A stretch of 40,017 bases of DNA from an uncultured Oscillospiraceae bacterium (GCA_900754605.1 CAAEDK010000289.1:1-40017); one strand, 5' to 3'. Shown: positions 7,290 through 16,132, counted from the first letter of the stretch. Translations and numbers: made by a program. The notes: a model not told the origin generated them from the letters alone.

Positions 7290-9143
7290 TTGCAGGAACA
7301 GAAGGAAAAAACGGGGCCGCTGCTGGCGGACCTGAGCGACCAGGAGGCTGCGGCGTTGTGCCGGGATCTCCGGGAGGAATTGATCCGGGATGTATCCCGG
7401 ACAGGGGGGCATTTAGCCTCTAATTTGGGAGCGGTGGAACTGACTGTGGCGATCCACCGGGTGTTCGATACCAGTCAGGACCGGTTGGTCTTTGACGTGG
7501 GACACCAATGCTATATTCATAAAATGCTCACTGGACGGCGGGAGAAGATGACCGGACTGCGCCAGTACGGCGGGATTGCCGGATTCCCCAAGCCCGGAGA
7601 GAGCGACCACGACGCATTTATCGCTGGACATGCCTCTAACTCGGTGGCAGTGGCGGTGGGAATGGTCCAGGCCCGGGCCGCCCTGGGCCAGAACTATCAT
7701 GTTGCTGCACTCATTGGAGACGGGGCTCTTACTGGTGGCCTTGCCTATGAGGGGCTATCCAACGGTGGACAGTGTGGGCAGCAGCTGCTGGTGATCCTAA
7801 ATGACAATGGGATGTCCATTGACCGAAATGTGGGTGCGGTGGCCCGGCATCTGGCGCAGCAACGTCTGAAGCCTCAATACCTCAGCTTCAAGCAGGGGTA
7901 TCGTCGGTTCATGGGTGCTACCTGGCTGGGACGGCAGGTGTACCGAATGACTCACAGCATTAAAAAGGCCATGAAGCAGAGCCTGCTCCCGTGCAGCATG
8001 TTCGAAAATATGGGGTTCAACTATCTGGGGCCAGTGGATGGACATGACCTGTCGGAGCTGACCAAGATTCTACGGTATGCTGCTAGCCTGAAGGAGCCTG
8101 TCCTTCTCCATGTAAAGACTGTAAAGGGAAAAGGGTTTTCGCCTGCGGAGCGCAATCCAGATGCCTTTCATGGCGTGGCTCCCTTCGATCCGGAGACTGG
8201 GGTGTCTCGGAAAGCGGGAGGAGAGAACTTTTCCCGGGTGTTTGGTCGTACACTGGTTCGTTTGGCACGTGATGACGGGCGCATCTGCGCTTTGACAGCT
8301 GCCATGGTAAGCGGTACTGGCCTGACTGCCTTTGCAGAGGCCTATCCCAAACGGTTTTTTGATGTGGGCATTGCTGAGGGCTGCGCAGTCTCCATGGCAG
8401 CTGGAATGGCCAAGCAGGGGGCGGTTCCTGTATTTGCGGTGTACTCCACATTTTTGCAGCGCAGCTATGATATGCTTCTCCACGATATGGCCATCGATGG
8501 ACTCCATGTGGTTCTGGCGGTGGACCGAGCCGGTCTAGTGGGGGAGGATGGAGAGACCCATCACGGCGTATTCGATGTAGCCTATTTGGACAGTGTTCCG
8601 GGAATCACGGTGTACTCTCCCTCTAATTTTGCGGAGTTGGATCGGATGTTAGAGGCGGCAGTATGTCGCTGTACTGGTCCCGTTGCAGTCCGTTATCCCA
8701 GAGGGGGGCAGGGAGCCTTCACGACAGATGCGGGGGATGCCCCAGCGGTAGTTCTGCGTGCTGGGTCGGACATTACCTTGGCGGGTTACGGCATGGAGAT
8801 CAACGATCTTCTGGCGGCAGCAGACCTTCTGGCGGCAGTTGGAATTCAAGCGGAAATTGTAAAGTGGAATATCATTACACCGCTTGAGACAGAAATCTTA
8901 ATAGAGTCTGTGCGTAAGACAGGTCACTTGTTGGTGGCGGAGGAATGTGTGGAGCAGGGATGCGTAGGTGTCCGGGCTTTAGCGGCTCTGGAGGCTGCTG
9001 GTACGGCGGCGGAGACCGCACTGGTCAACTGCGGGACGGGATATGTTCCCCACGGAGCGGTCCCGATCCTGAAAAAAAGTCTGGGACTGGATGGAGCGGG
9101 GCTCTTCCGCCGGGCGATGGAGGTGCTGGGCCGTGAGCAGTAA
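7290..9143 (+). CDS. dxs: 1-deoxy-D-xylulose-5-phosphate synthase
   Basis: The 617-residue thiamine-diphosphate enzyme joins pyruvate and glyceraldehyde 3-phosphate in the first step of the MEP isoprenoid pathway. Seen: DVGHQCYIHKMLTGR (about 69-83), the TPP/Mg motif GDGALTGGLAYEG (about 144) with NDNGMSI, the catalytic Glu in FDVGIAEGCAVSMAAGMA (about 354-371), and AVDRAGLVGEDGETHHGVFD (about 411-430). A transketolase C-domain follows. The start is TTG at 7290 behind GAGGG; this gives the usual start just before the first conserved helices. Length is standard. The stop overlaps tlyA by 11 bases. Confidence 0.96.
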   Translation: MQEQKEKTGPLLADLSDQEAAALCRDLREELIRDVSRTGGHLASNLGAVELTVAIHRVFDTSQDRLVFDVGHQCYIHKMLTGRREKMTGLRQYGGIAGFPKPGESDHDAFIAGHASNSVAVAVGMVQARAALGQNYHVAALIGDGALTGGLAYEGLSNGGQCGQQLLVILNDNGMSIDRNVGAVARHLAQQRLKPQYLSFKQGYRRFMGATWLGRQVYRMTHSIKKAMKQSLLPCSMFENMGFNYLGPVDGHDLSELTKILRYAASLKEPVLLHVKTVKGKGFSPAERNPDAFHGVAPFDPETGVSRKAGGENFSRVFGRTLVRLARDDGRICALTAAMVSGTGLTAFAEAYPKRFFDVGIAEGCAVSMAAGMAKQGAVPVFAVYSTFLQRSYDMLLHDMAIDGLHVVLAVDRAGLVGEDGETHHGVFDVAYLDSVPGITVYSPSNFAELDRMLEAAVCRCTGPVAVRYPRGGQGAFTTDAGDAPAVVLRAGSDITLAGYGMEINDLLAAADLLAAVGIQAEIVKWNIITPLETEILIESVRKTGHLLVAEECVEQGCVGVRALAALEAAGTAAETALVNCGTGYVPHGAVPILKKSLGLDGAGLFRRAMEVLGREQ

Positions 9144-9939
9144 AAAGCGGCTGGATGTGGTGATGGTGGAGCGTGGGCTGGCAGAGAGCCGACAGAAAGC
9201 TCAGGCGATCATCATGGCTGGACAGGTATTTGTAGATGAACAGAGGGTAGATAAGGCCGGTGCTCCGGTGACAGAGTCTCAAAAGGTAGAGGTCCGTGGC
9301 AAGACTCTGCCCTATGTGAGTCGTGGCGGGCTGAAATTGGAAAAGGCCATGCAGCTCTGGCCAATTGAACTGCATGGTGCGGTGTGTGCCGACATCGGGG
9401 CCTCTACGGGAGGATTTACTGACTGTATGCTTCAAAACGGAGCACAGAAGGTCTATGCAGTGGATGTAGGGTATAACCAGCTGGATTACCGTCTGCGCAC
9501 CCATCCACAGGTGGTATGTATGGAGCGAACCAATGCCCGCTACCTTACACAGGAGCAGATCCCAGATCCCTTAGACTTCTTTTCTGTGGATGTCTCCTTC
9601 ATTTCTCTTAATCTGATTCTGCCCGCACTGCGGTCTTTGATGAAAGAGACTGGGGAGGGGGTATGCCTGGTAAAGCCCCAGTTTGAGGCTGGGAAGGATA
9701 AAGTAGGCAAGAAGGGGGTTGTCCGGGATCCGGCGGTTCATTTAGAGGTGCTGGAACACTTTCTGGAGCATGCTGCCCATGCAGGCTTTTCTGTAAAGGA
9801 TATTACCTTTTCCCCCATTCGTGGCCCAGAGGGAAATATTGAATATTTGGGCTATCTCTCGGTCCAGCAAGTCCCGGCATACAGTGGGGACTTGAGCGCA
9901 CTGGTGGCGGCCTCTCATGGAGAGTTGAAGGGGGAGTAA
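9133..9939 (+). CDS. tlyA: TlyA-family rRNA 2'-O-methyltransferase (S4 + FtsJ domains)
   Basis: The 268-residue protein joins an S4 RNA-binding domain (about 4-65; RLDVVMVERGLAESRQKAQ, then VSRGGLKL) to an FtsJ-type SAM-dependent methyltransferase domain. That domain shows the SAM-binding ADIGASTGGFTDC (about 84-96), VDVGYNQL, and VKPQFEAG with a catalytic Lys (about 180). Family members methylate ribose in 16S and 23S rRNA (shown for mycobacterial TlyA); firmicute versions are called YqxC and were once annotated as haemolysins. The GTG at 9133 lies inside the end of dxs and gives MSSKKRLDV, the usual N-terminus. It belongs to the firmicute dxs-tlyA-nadK-argR-recN order. Confidence 0.93.
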   Translation: MSSKKRLDVVMVERGLAESRQKAQAIIMAGQVFVDEQRVDKAGAPVTESQKVEVRGKTLPYVSRGGLKLEKAMQLWPIELHGAVCADIGASTGGFTDCMLQNGAQKVYAVDVGYNQLDYRLRTHPQVVCMERTNARYLTQEQIPDPLDFFSVDVSFISLNLILPALRSLMKETGEGVCLVKPQFEAGKDKVGKKGVVRDPAVHLEVLEHFLEHAAHAGFSVKDITFSPIRGPEGNIEYLGYLSVQQVPAYSGDLSALVAASHGELKGE

Positions 9940-9942
9940 GGC

Positions 9943-10815
9943 ATGAGGATCATTTTGAGTTCCAATCCTTACCGAGACCGGGGACTGCGGACTGCGCTGG
10001 AGGCGGACCGGATCCTGCGGAAGTCTGGTGCCGAGACAGTACTGTGTCTGCCTTTCGTTCCCAAAAAAGGGGAACGACTGGATCTTCCGCGCCAAGTAGT
10101 TCTCCACAAGTTGGAGGAGGAGCTCCCCAAAGCAGATCTTCTGGTGTGCTTTGGCGGAGATGGAACTATCCTCCATGCTGCCCGGGATGCCACCCTCCAC
10201 GGCGTGCCAATCTTGGGGGTTAACATGGGCAGTGTGGGCTTCATGGCAGAACTGGAACGGACAGAACTCTCTCTTCTGGTCCCCCTGGCCAAAGGGCACT
10301 TTGTAACGGAGGAGCGAATGATGCTGGAGATCCAGCTGTTTCGGGGGGAAAAGCAGATCAGTCAGGACCTGGCCCTTAACGATGTGGTTTTTTCCAAAGG
10401 ATCCATGGCCCGGGTGGCGGAGGTTGAGGTGCTGGCCGACCAGGTGTTGGTTCAACGGATCATGGGGGATGGAGTCATCATAGCCACACCGACAGGTTCC
10501 ACCGCCTACTCCATGTCGGCGGGAGGACCTATTGTAGAGCCGAACTCCCGATGCATTGTGGTTACGCCAGTGTGTGCCCATCAGCTTAGTTCCAGGGCTA
10601 TGGTGCTGGATGCCGGTCGGCGGATCACCGTACAAATGCCGAAGGGCAGCCGGAAGCACCTCTATCTGTCGGTGGATGGGGGCAAGGTGATTCGAGTTAC
10701 CGCCAATGAGCGGGTGGAGATCACACAATCCAAATACAGAACTCAGCTGGTCCAGTTGGCAGGCCGGAGTTTTTATCAGGTAATCAATCAGAAGTTAGGA
10801 GGATACGTGCCATGA
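9943..10815 (+). CDS. nadK: NAD kinase
   Basis: The 290-residue NAD/NADH kinase makes NADP from NAD and ATP or polyphosphate. Seen: the phosphate-binding FGGDGTILHAARD (about 69-81), LGVNMGSVGFMAE, LNDVVFSKGSMARV, and the substrate motif ATPTGSTAYSMSAGGPIV (about 181-198). Length is normal. It starts three bases after tlyA with a GGGGGAG site in the tlyA end, and its stop overlaps the argR start as ATGA. This suggests translational coupling of NAD kinase and ArgR. Confidence 0.95.
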   Translation: MRIILSSNPYRDRGLRTALEADRILRKSGAETVLCLPFVPKKGERLDLPRQVVLHKLEEELPKADLLVCFGGDGTILHAARDATLHGVPILGVNMGSVGFMAELERTELSLLVPLAKGHFVTEERMMLEIQLFRGEKQISQDLALNDVVFSKGSMARVAEVEVLADQVLVQRIMGDGVIIATPTGSTAYSMSAGGPIVEPNSRCIVVTPVCAHQLSSRAMVLDAGRRITVQMPKGSRKHLYLSVDGGKVIRVTANERVEITQSKYRTQLVQLAGRSFYQVINQKLGGYVP

Positions 10816-11261
10816 AGCGTGCGCGTCAGACAGAAATCCTGAATATCATCCAGAGTGTGGATGTGGAGACCCAGGAGCAGCTGCTGGATGAACTGCGGGC
10901 CAGAGGATATTCTGCCACACAAGCCACGATTTCCCGGGATATAAAGGAATTGAGGCTGGTGAAGGAACTGGCCGGCGGCGGCTATCGGTACGCATCTTCT
11001 GATCGGAGGGGACTGGCAGACTCTGACATCCGGCTTCGGAATATTTTTAAGGAAGGCGTCACTTCCGTAGACATGGCACAAAATATTGTAGTGGTTCGGA
11101 CGATGCCGGGTTTGGCTCCAGCAGCTTGTTTAGCGCTCGATGGCATGGAGATCCCTGGAATGGTGGCCAGTCTGGCAGGAGATGACGTAGGAATCCTGAT
11201 TATGCGGGACAATGATTTGGCGGAGCAGTTCATCCAGGAGGTCCATAAACTTCTGAAGTGA
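10812..11261 (+). CDS. argR: Arginine repressor ArgR/AhrC
   Basis: The 149-residue regulator represses arginine synthesis genes and can activate breakdown genes; it forms hexamers that bind arginine. The N-terminal winged helix-turn-helix holds ATQATISRDIKELRLVK (about 36-52). The C-terminal oligomerisation/arginine domain holds TMPGLAPAACLALD and ASLAGDDVGILIM, including the Asp pair that contacts arginine. Overlap with nadK and closeness to recN match the conserved firmicute order. No arg structural genes are in the window, so its targets lie elsewhere. Confidence 0.95.
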   Translation: MKRARQTEILNIIQSVDVETQEQLLDELRARGYSATQATISRDIKELRLVKELAGGGYRYASSDRRGLADSDIRLRNIFKEGVTSVDMAQNIVVVRTMPGLAPAACLALDGMEIPGMVASLAGDDVGILIMRDNDLAEQFIQEVHKLLK

Positions 11262-11297
11262 TTTTCTGCCTGGAAGGAAAGGAAATGAGGGAGTGCA

Positions 11298-13001
11298 ATG
11301 CTTTCCTTGCTGCATATCGAGAATATCGCTCTGATCGAGTCGGCAGACATTCGTTTTGAAGCGGGTTTTAATGTTCTTACCGGTGAGACGGGGGCCGGAA
11401 AATCCATTGTTATTGATTCCATTGGTGCAGTGCTGGGGGAGCGGACCAGCCGGGAGTTGATTCGTACCGGAGCCCGTTCTGCCATGGTTACAGCGGTGTT
11501 TACCGGGGTGCCTCCCCTTGCATGGCTAACAGAGAACGGATTTCCAGCGGGCCGGGAGGAATTGCTTCTTCAAAGAGAACTTCAGGGAGATGGACGGAAC
11601 GTGTGCCGGGTGGACGGGCGACTGGTCACTGTGGCTCAGCTTCGGGAACTGGGGAGACAGTTGCTGAACATTCACGGTCAGCATGATGGGCAGCAGCTGC
11701 TGGATCCAGCCAGCCATCTGAGTTATCTGGATCGCTTTGGACGAAATGAATCGCTTTTAGAGGAATACCGGACATCCTATCACAGCTGGCGCGATCTGCG
11801 GCGGAGGATCGCTGCCCTTCAGATGGATGAGGCGGAACGTTCACGCAGAGTTGATACGCTGAATTATCAGATCCGGGAGCTGGAGCGGGCTGAACTGCGC
11901 CCTGGTGAGGACGAAGAATTAGACGCGCGCAGGACGCTGCTGCGCAGTGCTGGAAAGCTGATGGAGGCAGTCCGGGCAGCGGAGTTTGCCATGTCTGGGG
12001 ATGAGGACAGTGCTGGGGCCTGTGCCTTGGTAGCCGATGCGGAGGGGGCGGTCCAAAGTGTCTCATCCATTAGTCCGGAACTGGCTGAAGTGGGAGAACG
12101 CCTTGCGGCCCTGCGATGTGCAGCCGACGATGCGGCAGAAAGTCTCCGAGATCTGAGTCGAACTTTTGATGTCTCACCGGGTGAGTTGGATGAGGTGGAA
12201 GAACGGCTGGACTTGCTCTACCGCCTGAGGAAGAAGTACGGTCCAACAGTGGAGGAGATGCTGGCTTATCTGGAGCGTTGTCGGCAGGAATTGGATCAGA
12301 TCCAGTATGCTGATGACACCATTGCTCGCTTAGAAAAGGAACTGGGCAAAGCGGAAAAGGATGCCAGGAAGCGGGGGCAGGTCCTGTCCAAAGCCAGGCA
12401 GATTGCAGCCCAGTCCCTACGAGACCGGGTTCAGGAGGAACTGCGCCAGTTAGATATGCCGAAGGTTCGCTTTGAGGTGGAATTTGCGGCAAATGGCGGT
12501 GAGGCCGGGATGGATGAGACTGGGATAGACGAGATCCAGTTCCTGATGTCAGCCAATTTGGGGGAGGCACTTAAGCCCATCCAAAAGGTGGCCTCTGGCG
12601 GCGAATTGGCCCGGATCATGTTGGCTCTGAAAAACGTGCTGGCGGAGGGTGATGAGATTGGAACTCTGATTTTTGATGAAGTGGACACGGGGGTCTCTGG
12701 CCGTGCAGCCCAGAAGGTGGCGGAAAAGATGGCTCAGGTGGCCCGACGCAAGCAGGTGCTGTGTGTGACCCATCTGCCCCAGATCGCGGCCATGGCGGAT
12801 ACCCACTTTGCTGTAAGCAAAGGGGAGCGCGGCGGACGAACCTTCACCGCACTGGAGCGGCTGGACAGGACAAGACGGAGGGAGGAACTGTCCCGCCTTA
12901 TTGGAGGTGCGTCTGTTACACCTGCGCTGCTGGAGAGCGCGGAGGAACTTCTCACCCAAGCGGAACAACTCAGGGAACATATAACCGAATATGCACCATG
13001 A
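11298..13001 (+). CDS. recN: DNA repair protein RecN
   Basis: The 567-residue SMC-like ATPase acts early in double-strand break repair. It has Walker A GETGAGKSIVIDSIG (about 29-43), long coiled-coil arms (about 150-370), and a C-terminal half with the signature SGGELARIMLALKNVLA (about 434) and Walker B LIFDEVDTGVSGRAAQKV (about 455), then CVTHLPQIAAMAD. Head domains come from both ends, as in the family. The ATG follows GAGGGAG. It is the last gene of the nusB-recN run; an intrinsic terminator lies 170 bases downstream. Confidence 0.96.
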   Translation: MLSLLHIENIALIESADIRFEAGFNVLTGETGAGKSIVIDSIGAVLGERTSRELIRTGARSAMVTAVFTGVPPLAWLTENGFPAGREELLLQRELQGDGRNVCRVDGRLVTVAQLRELGRQLLNIHGQHDGQQLLDPASHLSYLDRFGRNESLLEEYRTSYHSWRDLRRRIAALQMDEAERSRRVDTLNYQIRELERAELRPGEDEELDARRTLLRSAGKLMEAVRAAEFAMSGDEDSAGACALVADAEGAVQSVSSISPELAEVGERLAALRCAADDAAESLRDLSRTFDVSPGELDEVEERLDLLYRLRKKYGPTVEEMLAYLERCRQELDQIQYADDTIARLEKELGKAEKDARKRGQVLSKARQIAAQSLRDRVQEELRQLDMPKVRFEVEFAANGGEAGMDETGIDEIQFLMSANLGEALKPIQKVASGGELARIMLALKNVLAEGDEIGTLIFDEVDTGVSGRAAQKVAEKMAQVARRKQVLCVTHLPQIAAMADTHFAVSKGERGGRTFTALERLDRTRRREELSRLIGGASVTPALLESAEELLTQAEQLREHITEYAP

Positions 13002-13169
13002 AATAAGGATATGGCATGCGCTATTACATATTTCAGTATGAATAGCGATCCAACTAGCCCACTTCAGGTGGTAATTGCTGAAAAAATGGAAGTTCGTGGT
13101 GCGAAGATGGACATGGAATAGAGTTGAATCTTTGTCAAAAAAGTGACGTATCCATTTTTTAGATCGCGG

Positions 13170-13210
13170 CAGCAGACACTACGCTTTTGTGGTGTCTGCT
13201 GTTTTTTCTT
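13170..13210 (+). terminator. Intrinsic terminator after recN
   Basis: A 13-bp stem (CAGCAGACACTAC at 13170-13182 with GTGGTGTCTGCTG at 13189-13201, one GU pair) is followed by six Ts and CTT. It ends the nusB-recN operon. Confidence 0.92.
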
Positions 13211-13270
13211 GTTGTGTCGGGAGAGCGTGGGGGATCAGTAAAAAAGAATGGAATTATTTCCATGAAAATC

Positions 13271-13299
13271 TTTCATTTCTCTTTTGAATTTGTTATAAT
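13271..13299 (+). promoter_or_regulatory. Sigma-A promoter of the antiporter operon
   Basis: A perfect extended -10 TGTTATAAT (13291-13299) lies about 50 bases before mnhE. The hexamer 17 bases upstream is TTTCAT (13271-13276), a weak -35, which extended -10 promoters tolerate. A CCGCCG/CGGCGG hairpin (about 13314-13336) lies just before the start codon and might affect translation. Confidence 0.65.
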
Positions 13300-13347
13300 A
13301 AAACGTCGTCTGCGCCGCCGGGCTGAGATACGGCGGGATGGAATGGA

Positions 13348-13845
13348 ATGATCTGGAGAGGAGCGGTCTATTTGTTTGTGTTGCTGTTTCTGCTCTGGCT
13401 GTTGCTGAACGGGGGCTGTAACCTCCAGATCGCGGGGGCCGGTTTGCTGGCGGCTGGACTTGTGGCTTGGGGCTGCGAGAGGGTTCTTGGCCTGCCCTTT
13501 TGGGGCGTAAAAAGTTTCTGGTACCGAATTCTCCGGATGGTGGGGTACCTGCCTCTTCTTCTGCGGGAGGTGTGGACTGCGAATTTTCAGGTGATCCTCC
13601 GTATTCTGTGTCCGAAGCGGCGTAAGGGAGCCCCTCGTCTGACTTGGATAGATCCCGGGCTGCAGGAGGCGGAAAATCAACTTCTGCTGGCTAACTCCAT
13701 CACTCTGACACCGGGAACCGTGACAGTAGCACTCCATCGGGGACGTCTATGCGTTTACGCACTGGATCAAGAGTTTGCGGCAGATCTTAAGGATTCCAAA
13801 TTTGTCCGGCAGCTGCGTCGGTGGGAGGGAAACGTGGATGGCTGA
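13348..13845 (+). CDS. mnhE: Mrp/Mbh-type antiporter subunit E (MnhE/MbhA)
   Basis: The 165-residue membrane subunit belongs to a multisubunit cation/proton antiporter. Two hydrophobic segments at the N-terminus (about 5-20 and 24-42) are followed by a cytosolic part with RMVGYLPLLLREVWTANFQV and the family core LLANSITLTPGTVTV (about 114-128), then VALHRGRLCVYALD. It is the first gene of the operon; its stop overlaps mnhF by eight bases. A weak GGCGGG lies eleven bases before the ATG. MnhE has no known catalytic residue; it is needed for assembly in Mrp complexes. Confidence 0.9.
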   Translation: MIWRGAVYLFVLLFLLWLLLNGGCNLQIAGAGLLAAGLVAWGCERVLGLPFWGVKSFWYRILRMVGYLPLLLREVWTANFQVILRILCPKRRKGAPRLTWIDPGLQEAENQLLLANSITLTPGTVTVALHRGRLCVYALDQEFAADLKDSKFVRQLRRWEGNVDG

Positions 13846-14140
13846 GTGCACGCATGAGCTGAGAGTCTGTCTGACTGCGGCGCTTTTTCTGCTGACTGGG
13901 GTCATGTTGGCCTGTCTGGTGCGAGCCATCCGAGGGCCGCGCTACACAGAGCGCCTGGTTGCACTAAACCTGATCTGTACTGTGGTGGTGCTGATGGTGT
14001 GTATCCTGTCCTATCTACTGAATGCATCCTATCTGGTGGATGTGGCGATTTTGTATGGACTGCTGAACCTGTTGGCGGTGGCAGTGCTTAGCCGGATCTC
14101 TGTCCGTCGGCATCGAGAGAAGAAAGGAAAGAAATCATGA
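13838..14140 (+). CDS. mnhF: Mrp/Mbh-type antiporter subunit F (MnhF/MbhB)
   Basis: The 100-residue protein has three transmembrane segments (about 9-31, 41-61, 64-85). The family signature RAIRGPRYTERLVALNLI lies after the first segment, and YLVDVAILYGLLNLLAVAVLS in the third. An Asp in the third segment (VDVAIL) is conserved in the family. I chose the ATG at 13838, which follows GGGAGGG. It overlaps mnhE and ends in an ATGA overlap with mnhG. Confidence 0.92.
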   Translation: MAECTHELRVCLTAALFLLTGVMLACLVRAIRGPRYTERLVALNLICTVVVLMVCILSYLLNASYLVDVAILYGLLNLLAVAVLSRISVRRHREKKGKKS

Positions 14141-14466
14141 CAGTGCGTGGTATTGTGGCAGTATGTTTACTGGCCCTGGGCATTCTGGTGGTTGTGATCG
14201 CAGCAGTAGGAATGTTCCGCTTTCAGAGGACACTGGAACTGCTGCAAGCTAGTGCGCTGGCGGACACATTGGGGTTGTTGCTGATACTGGCAGCTCTGGC
14301 CCTGTTGTGCGGCTTCACGATCCACACAGCCAAGCTTGCTGTTCTAGCGGTCATCCTGTGGGCAGTAAATCCAGTGTCCGCCCATCTGATTGCCCGTATG
14401 GAGGTCATTACCGGGCTGGGCATGGAGCCGGATCAAATGCCGGAGGAAGGAGAGCGGGAACTGTGA
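14137..14466 (+). CDS. mnhG: Mrp/Mbh-type antiporter subunit G (MnhG/MbhC)
   Basis: The 109-residue protein has three hydrophobic segments (about 5-27, 43-62, 65-82). Family marks are GMFRFQRTLELLQASALADTLG (about 28-49), close to the usual GxxRFPDxYTRLHAATKADTLG, and the C-terminal LLWAxxNPVSAHLIAR type motif, here WAVNPVSAHLIAR. The usual His before the Ala-rich motif is replaced by Gln. An AAAGGAAAG site precedes the ATG inside the end of mnhF. The next gene overlaps its stop. Confidence 0.9.
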   Translation: MTVRGIVAVCLLALGILVVVIAAVGMFRFQRTLELLQASALADTLGLLLILAALALLCGFTIHTAKLAVLAVILWAVNPVSAHLIARMEVITGLGMEPDQMPEEGEREL

Positions 14467-14720
14467 TTGGATTGGAACTTTTACTGTTGCTGTTTTTGAT
14501 TTTCTGCGCTGTGGCTACGGTGTTGTGCCGTCGGCTTGTATCTGCAGTCATTATTTTTATGTCTTACTCCGCAGTGATGTCTATTTTGTGGTTTTTGTTG
14601 GAGTCACCGGATCTGGCCATCACAGAGGCAGCCGTTGGTGCCGGAGTCACCAGTCTGTTATTTTTCCTTACATTGCGGAAGATCAATGCTCTGAAAGGAA
14701 TGGAGCGGGATGAAGAATGA
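14463..14720 (+). CDS. MbhD-like (DUF4040) antiporter subunit
   Basis: The 85-residue protein has three hydrophobic segments. The family core is SPDLAITEAAVGAGVTSLLFFLTLR (about 51-75), close to the LDVAxTEAAVGAGLST type seen in MbhD and in the C-terminal part of MrpA. The conserved Asp and Glu (DLAITE) in the membrane are thought to belong to the ion path. It starts with a GTG at 14463 overlapping the mnhG stop, with GGAAGGAGAG in front. In classic Mrp systems this domain is fused inside MrpA; here it is a gene of its own, as in archaeal membrane-bound hydrogenases. Confidence 0.88.
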   Translation: MIGLELLLLLFLIFCAVATVLCRRLVSAVIIFMSYSAVMSILWFLLESPDLAITEAAVGAGVTSLLFFLTLRKINALKGMERDEE

Positions 14721-15717
14721 GACCCGAAATGAGGGCTGGTACGGACGGTTTCTGCGCTGGGCTGGGGGAGAGGAGCCGGACGGTCCGGAGGGGCCAGAGG
14801 ATCCGGAGCGTCAGGAATTTTTAGAGTACCTGGAGTACATTGAGGCCCACGGAGATATGGAGTTTGGTTCCTATCGCCTGATGCGCTATCGGGAGCGTCG
14901 GGAGAAAGGGCTGGAGGGAGTACCGCCCCCAACAGACCGGCCGAAGGCACCTAGGGAGGCCCAACGTCTGGTTCGGCGGCGGCCTGGAGCACTGCGGCGG
15001 CAGCTGCGCCTATATCGGTGGCTGAGTGTGTGTGTGATCGTGGTATTGGCCAGCATTTTTCTACTGACCGCTGCTGCACTGCCCAGCTTTGGTGATCCGG
15101 AGGCCCCCGCCATGAACGAGGTGGCACGTCGTTATCTGGAGGACGGACTGGTGGAGACCGGCGCAGTGAATGCAGTGGCAGGAATGATCCTGGAGTACCG
15201 GGCCTTTGACACGTTTGGGGAGTCAGCAGTCCTTTTTGCAGCGGCAGGGAGTACTCTGCTGCTGCTCCATAGTCCGCGGCTTCGGGTAAGAACGTTCCGA
15301 GGGCCGGATGAACTGATGTCCCTGTTGGGGAGGGGCCTGCTTCCGGCGATCCTGCTGTTTGGAATTTATGTTATTGTCAACGGCCACCTCAGTCCCGGTG
15401 GAGGGTTTTCTGGTGGAGCGGTGTTGGGAGGCGGGCTGATTCTGGCCTCTCTTGTGTTGGGAGAGGAGCGGATGGCTCAACTCCTGTCTACCCAGCGTAC
15501 CACCCGTTTAACGGTATCCTGCCTGCTGGCTTACGCAGGGATGAAGGGGTATTCCTTCTTCACCGGAGCCAATGGGGTTGGCTGGGAGGTTCCCAAGGGG
15601 ATACCAGGGGAGATCCTCAGCGGCGGACTGATCCTGCCGCTGAATCTGTGTGTGGGTGTCATTGTTGCCTGTACAATGTATACCTTTTATATCCTGTTTT
15701 TGGGGAAGGAGGAGTAA
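14710..15717 (+). CDS. mnhB: MbhE-MnhB fusion antiporter subunit with long N-terminal extension
   Basis: The 335-residue protein has three parts. Residues 1-102 are highly charged, rich in Arg, Glu and Pro, with no membrane segment, and unlike the standard subunit. Residues about 103-190 form an MbhE-like part: a membrane anchor, then ETGAVNAVAGMILEYRAFDT and FGE, the hallmark of MbhE and of the MrpA C-terminus. Residues about 205-335 are the MnhB domain with YVIVNGHLSPGGGFSGGAVL (about 220-239) and four membrane helices. It overlaps the preceding gene by 11 bases. The fusion is common in related clusters; the long N-terminus could dock a partner, but that is inference. Confidence 0.88.
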   Translation: MKNETRNEGWYGRFLRWAGGEEPDGPEGPEDPERQEFLEYLEYIEAHGDMEFGSYRLMRYRERREKGLEGVPPPTDRPKAPREAQRLVRRRPGALRRQLRLYRWLSVCVIVVLASIFLLTAAALPSFGDPEAPAMNEVARRYLEDGLVETGAVNAVAGMILEYRAFDTFGESAVLFAAAGSTLLLLHSPRLRVRTFRGPDELMSLLGRGLLPAILLFGIYVIVNGHLSPGGGFSGGAVLGGGLILASLVLGEERMAQLLSTQRTTRLTVSCLLAYAGMKGYSFFTGANGVGWEVPKGIPGEILSGGLILPLNLCVGVIVACTMYTFYILFLGKEE

Positions 15718-15720
15718 ACA

Positions 15721-16098
15721 GTGCTGGAGATTCTGGTAGAGCAGCGATTTTACATAACAGCGGTGCTGCTGTTCAGTGTGGGATTTGCCGCCCTTCTGCT
15801 CCATCCAAATCTGATCAAGAAGATTATCGGCCTGAATCTGATGGATACAGCAGTGTTTCTTTTCCTGGCAGCTATGGGCTATGTAGATGGCGGAAAGGCC
15901 CCCATGGTGGAGCAGGGGGCGGAAGCGGCCGTCTATATCAATCCAGTTCCAGGTGGACTGGTGCTCACTGGAATTGTAGTGGCGGTGAGTACCACGGCAT
16001 TGTTTTTGGCATTGACCTACCGGCTTTATCAAAAATACCACAGTGTCAATCTGGATGTGATCCTGATGCTGGCCCGGAGAGGATCAGAAGAAAAGTGA
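15721..16098 (+). CDS. mnhC: Mrp/Mbh-type antiporter subunit C (MnhC/MbhG, NuoK-like)
   Basis: The 125-residue NuoK-like protein has three membrane segments (about 11-27, 29-53, 78-101). Seen: HPNLIKKIIGLNLMDTAVFLFL (about 28-49), in which many homologues have Glu or Asn at the central positions, and NPVPGGLVLTGIVVAVSTTALFLAL, matching the DPLPQALVLTAIVIGxAxTA type. The start is GTG at 15721 behind GGAAGGAGG, three bases after the preceding stop. It belongs between the MnhB and MnhD subunits, as in Mrp and Mbh operons. Confidence 0.92.
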   Translation: MLEILVEQRFYITAVLLFSVGFAALLLHPNLIKKIIGLNLMDTAVFLFLAAMGYVDGGKAPMVEQGAEAAVYINPVPGGLVLTGIVVAVSTTALFLALTYRLYQKYHSVNLDVILMLARRGSEEK

Positions 16099-16132
16099 TA
16101 AGATAACTTGATGCAGAAGAGGTGAAAAGGAA

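Noticed and set aside
13015..13121. Two very short frames (9 and 27 codons) after recN
   Set aside because: No ribosome site and no family likeness; they lie before the recN terminator in an ordinary 3' region.
13312..13340. GGGCTGAGATACGG, resembling part of a thiamine (TPP) riboswitch
   Set aside because: The rest of the TPP aptamer is missing, and the downstream genes are an antiporter; chance match.
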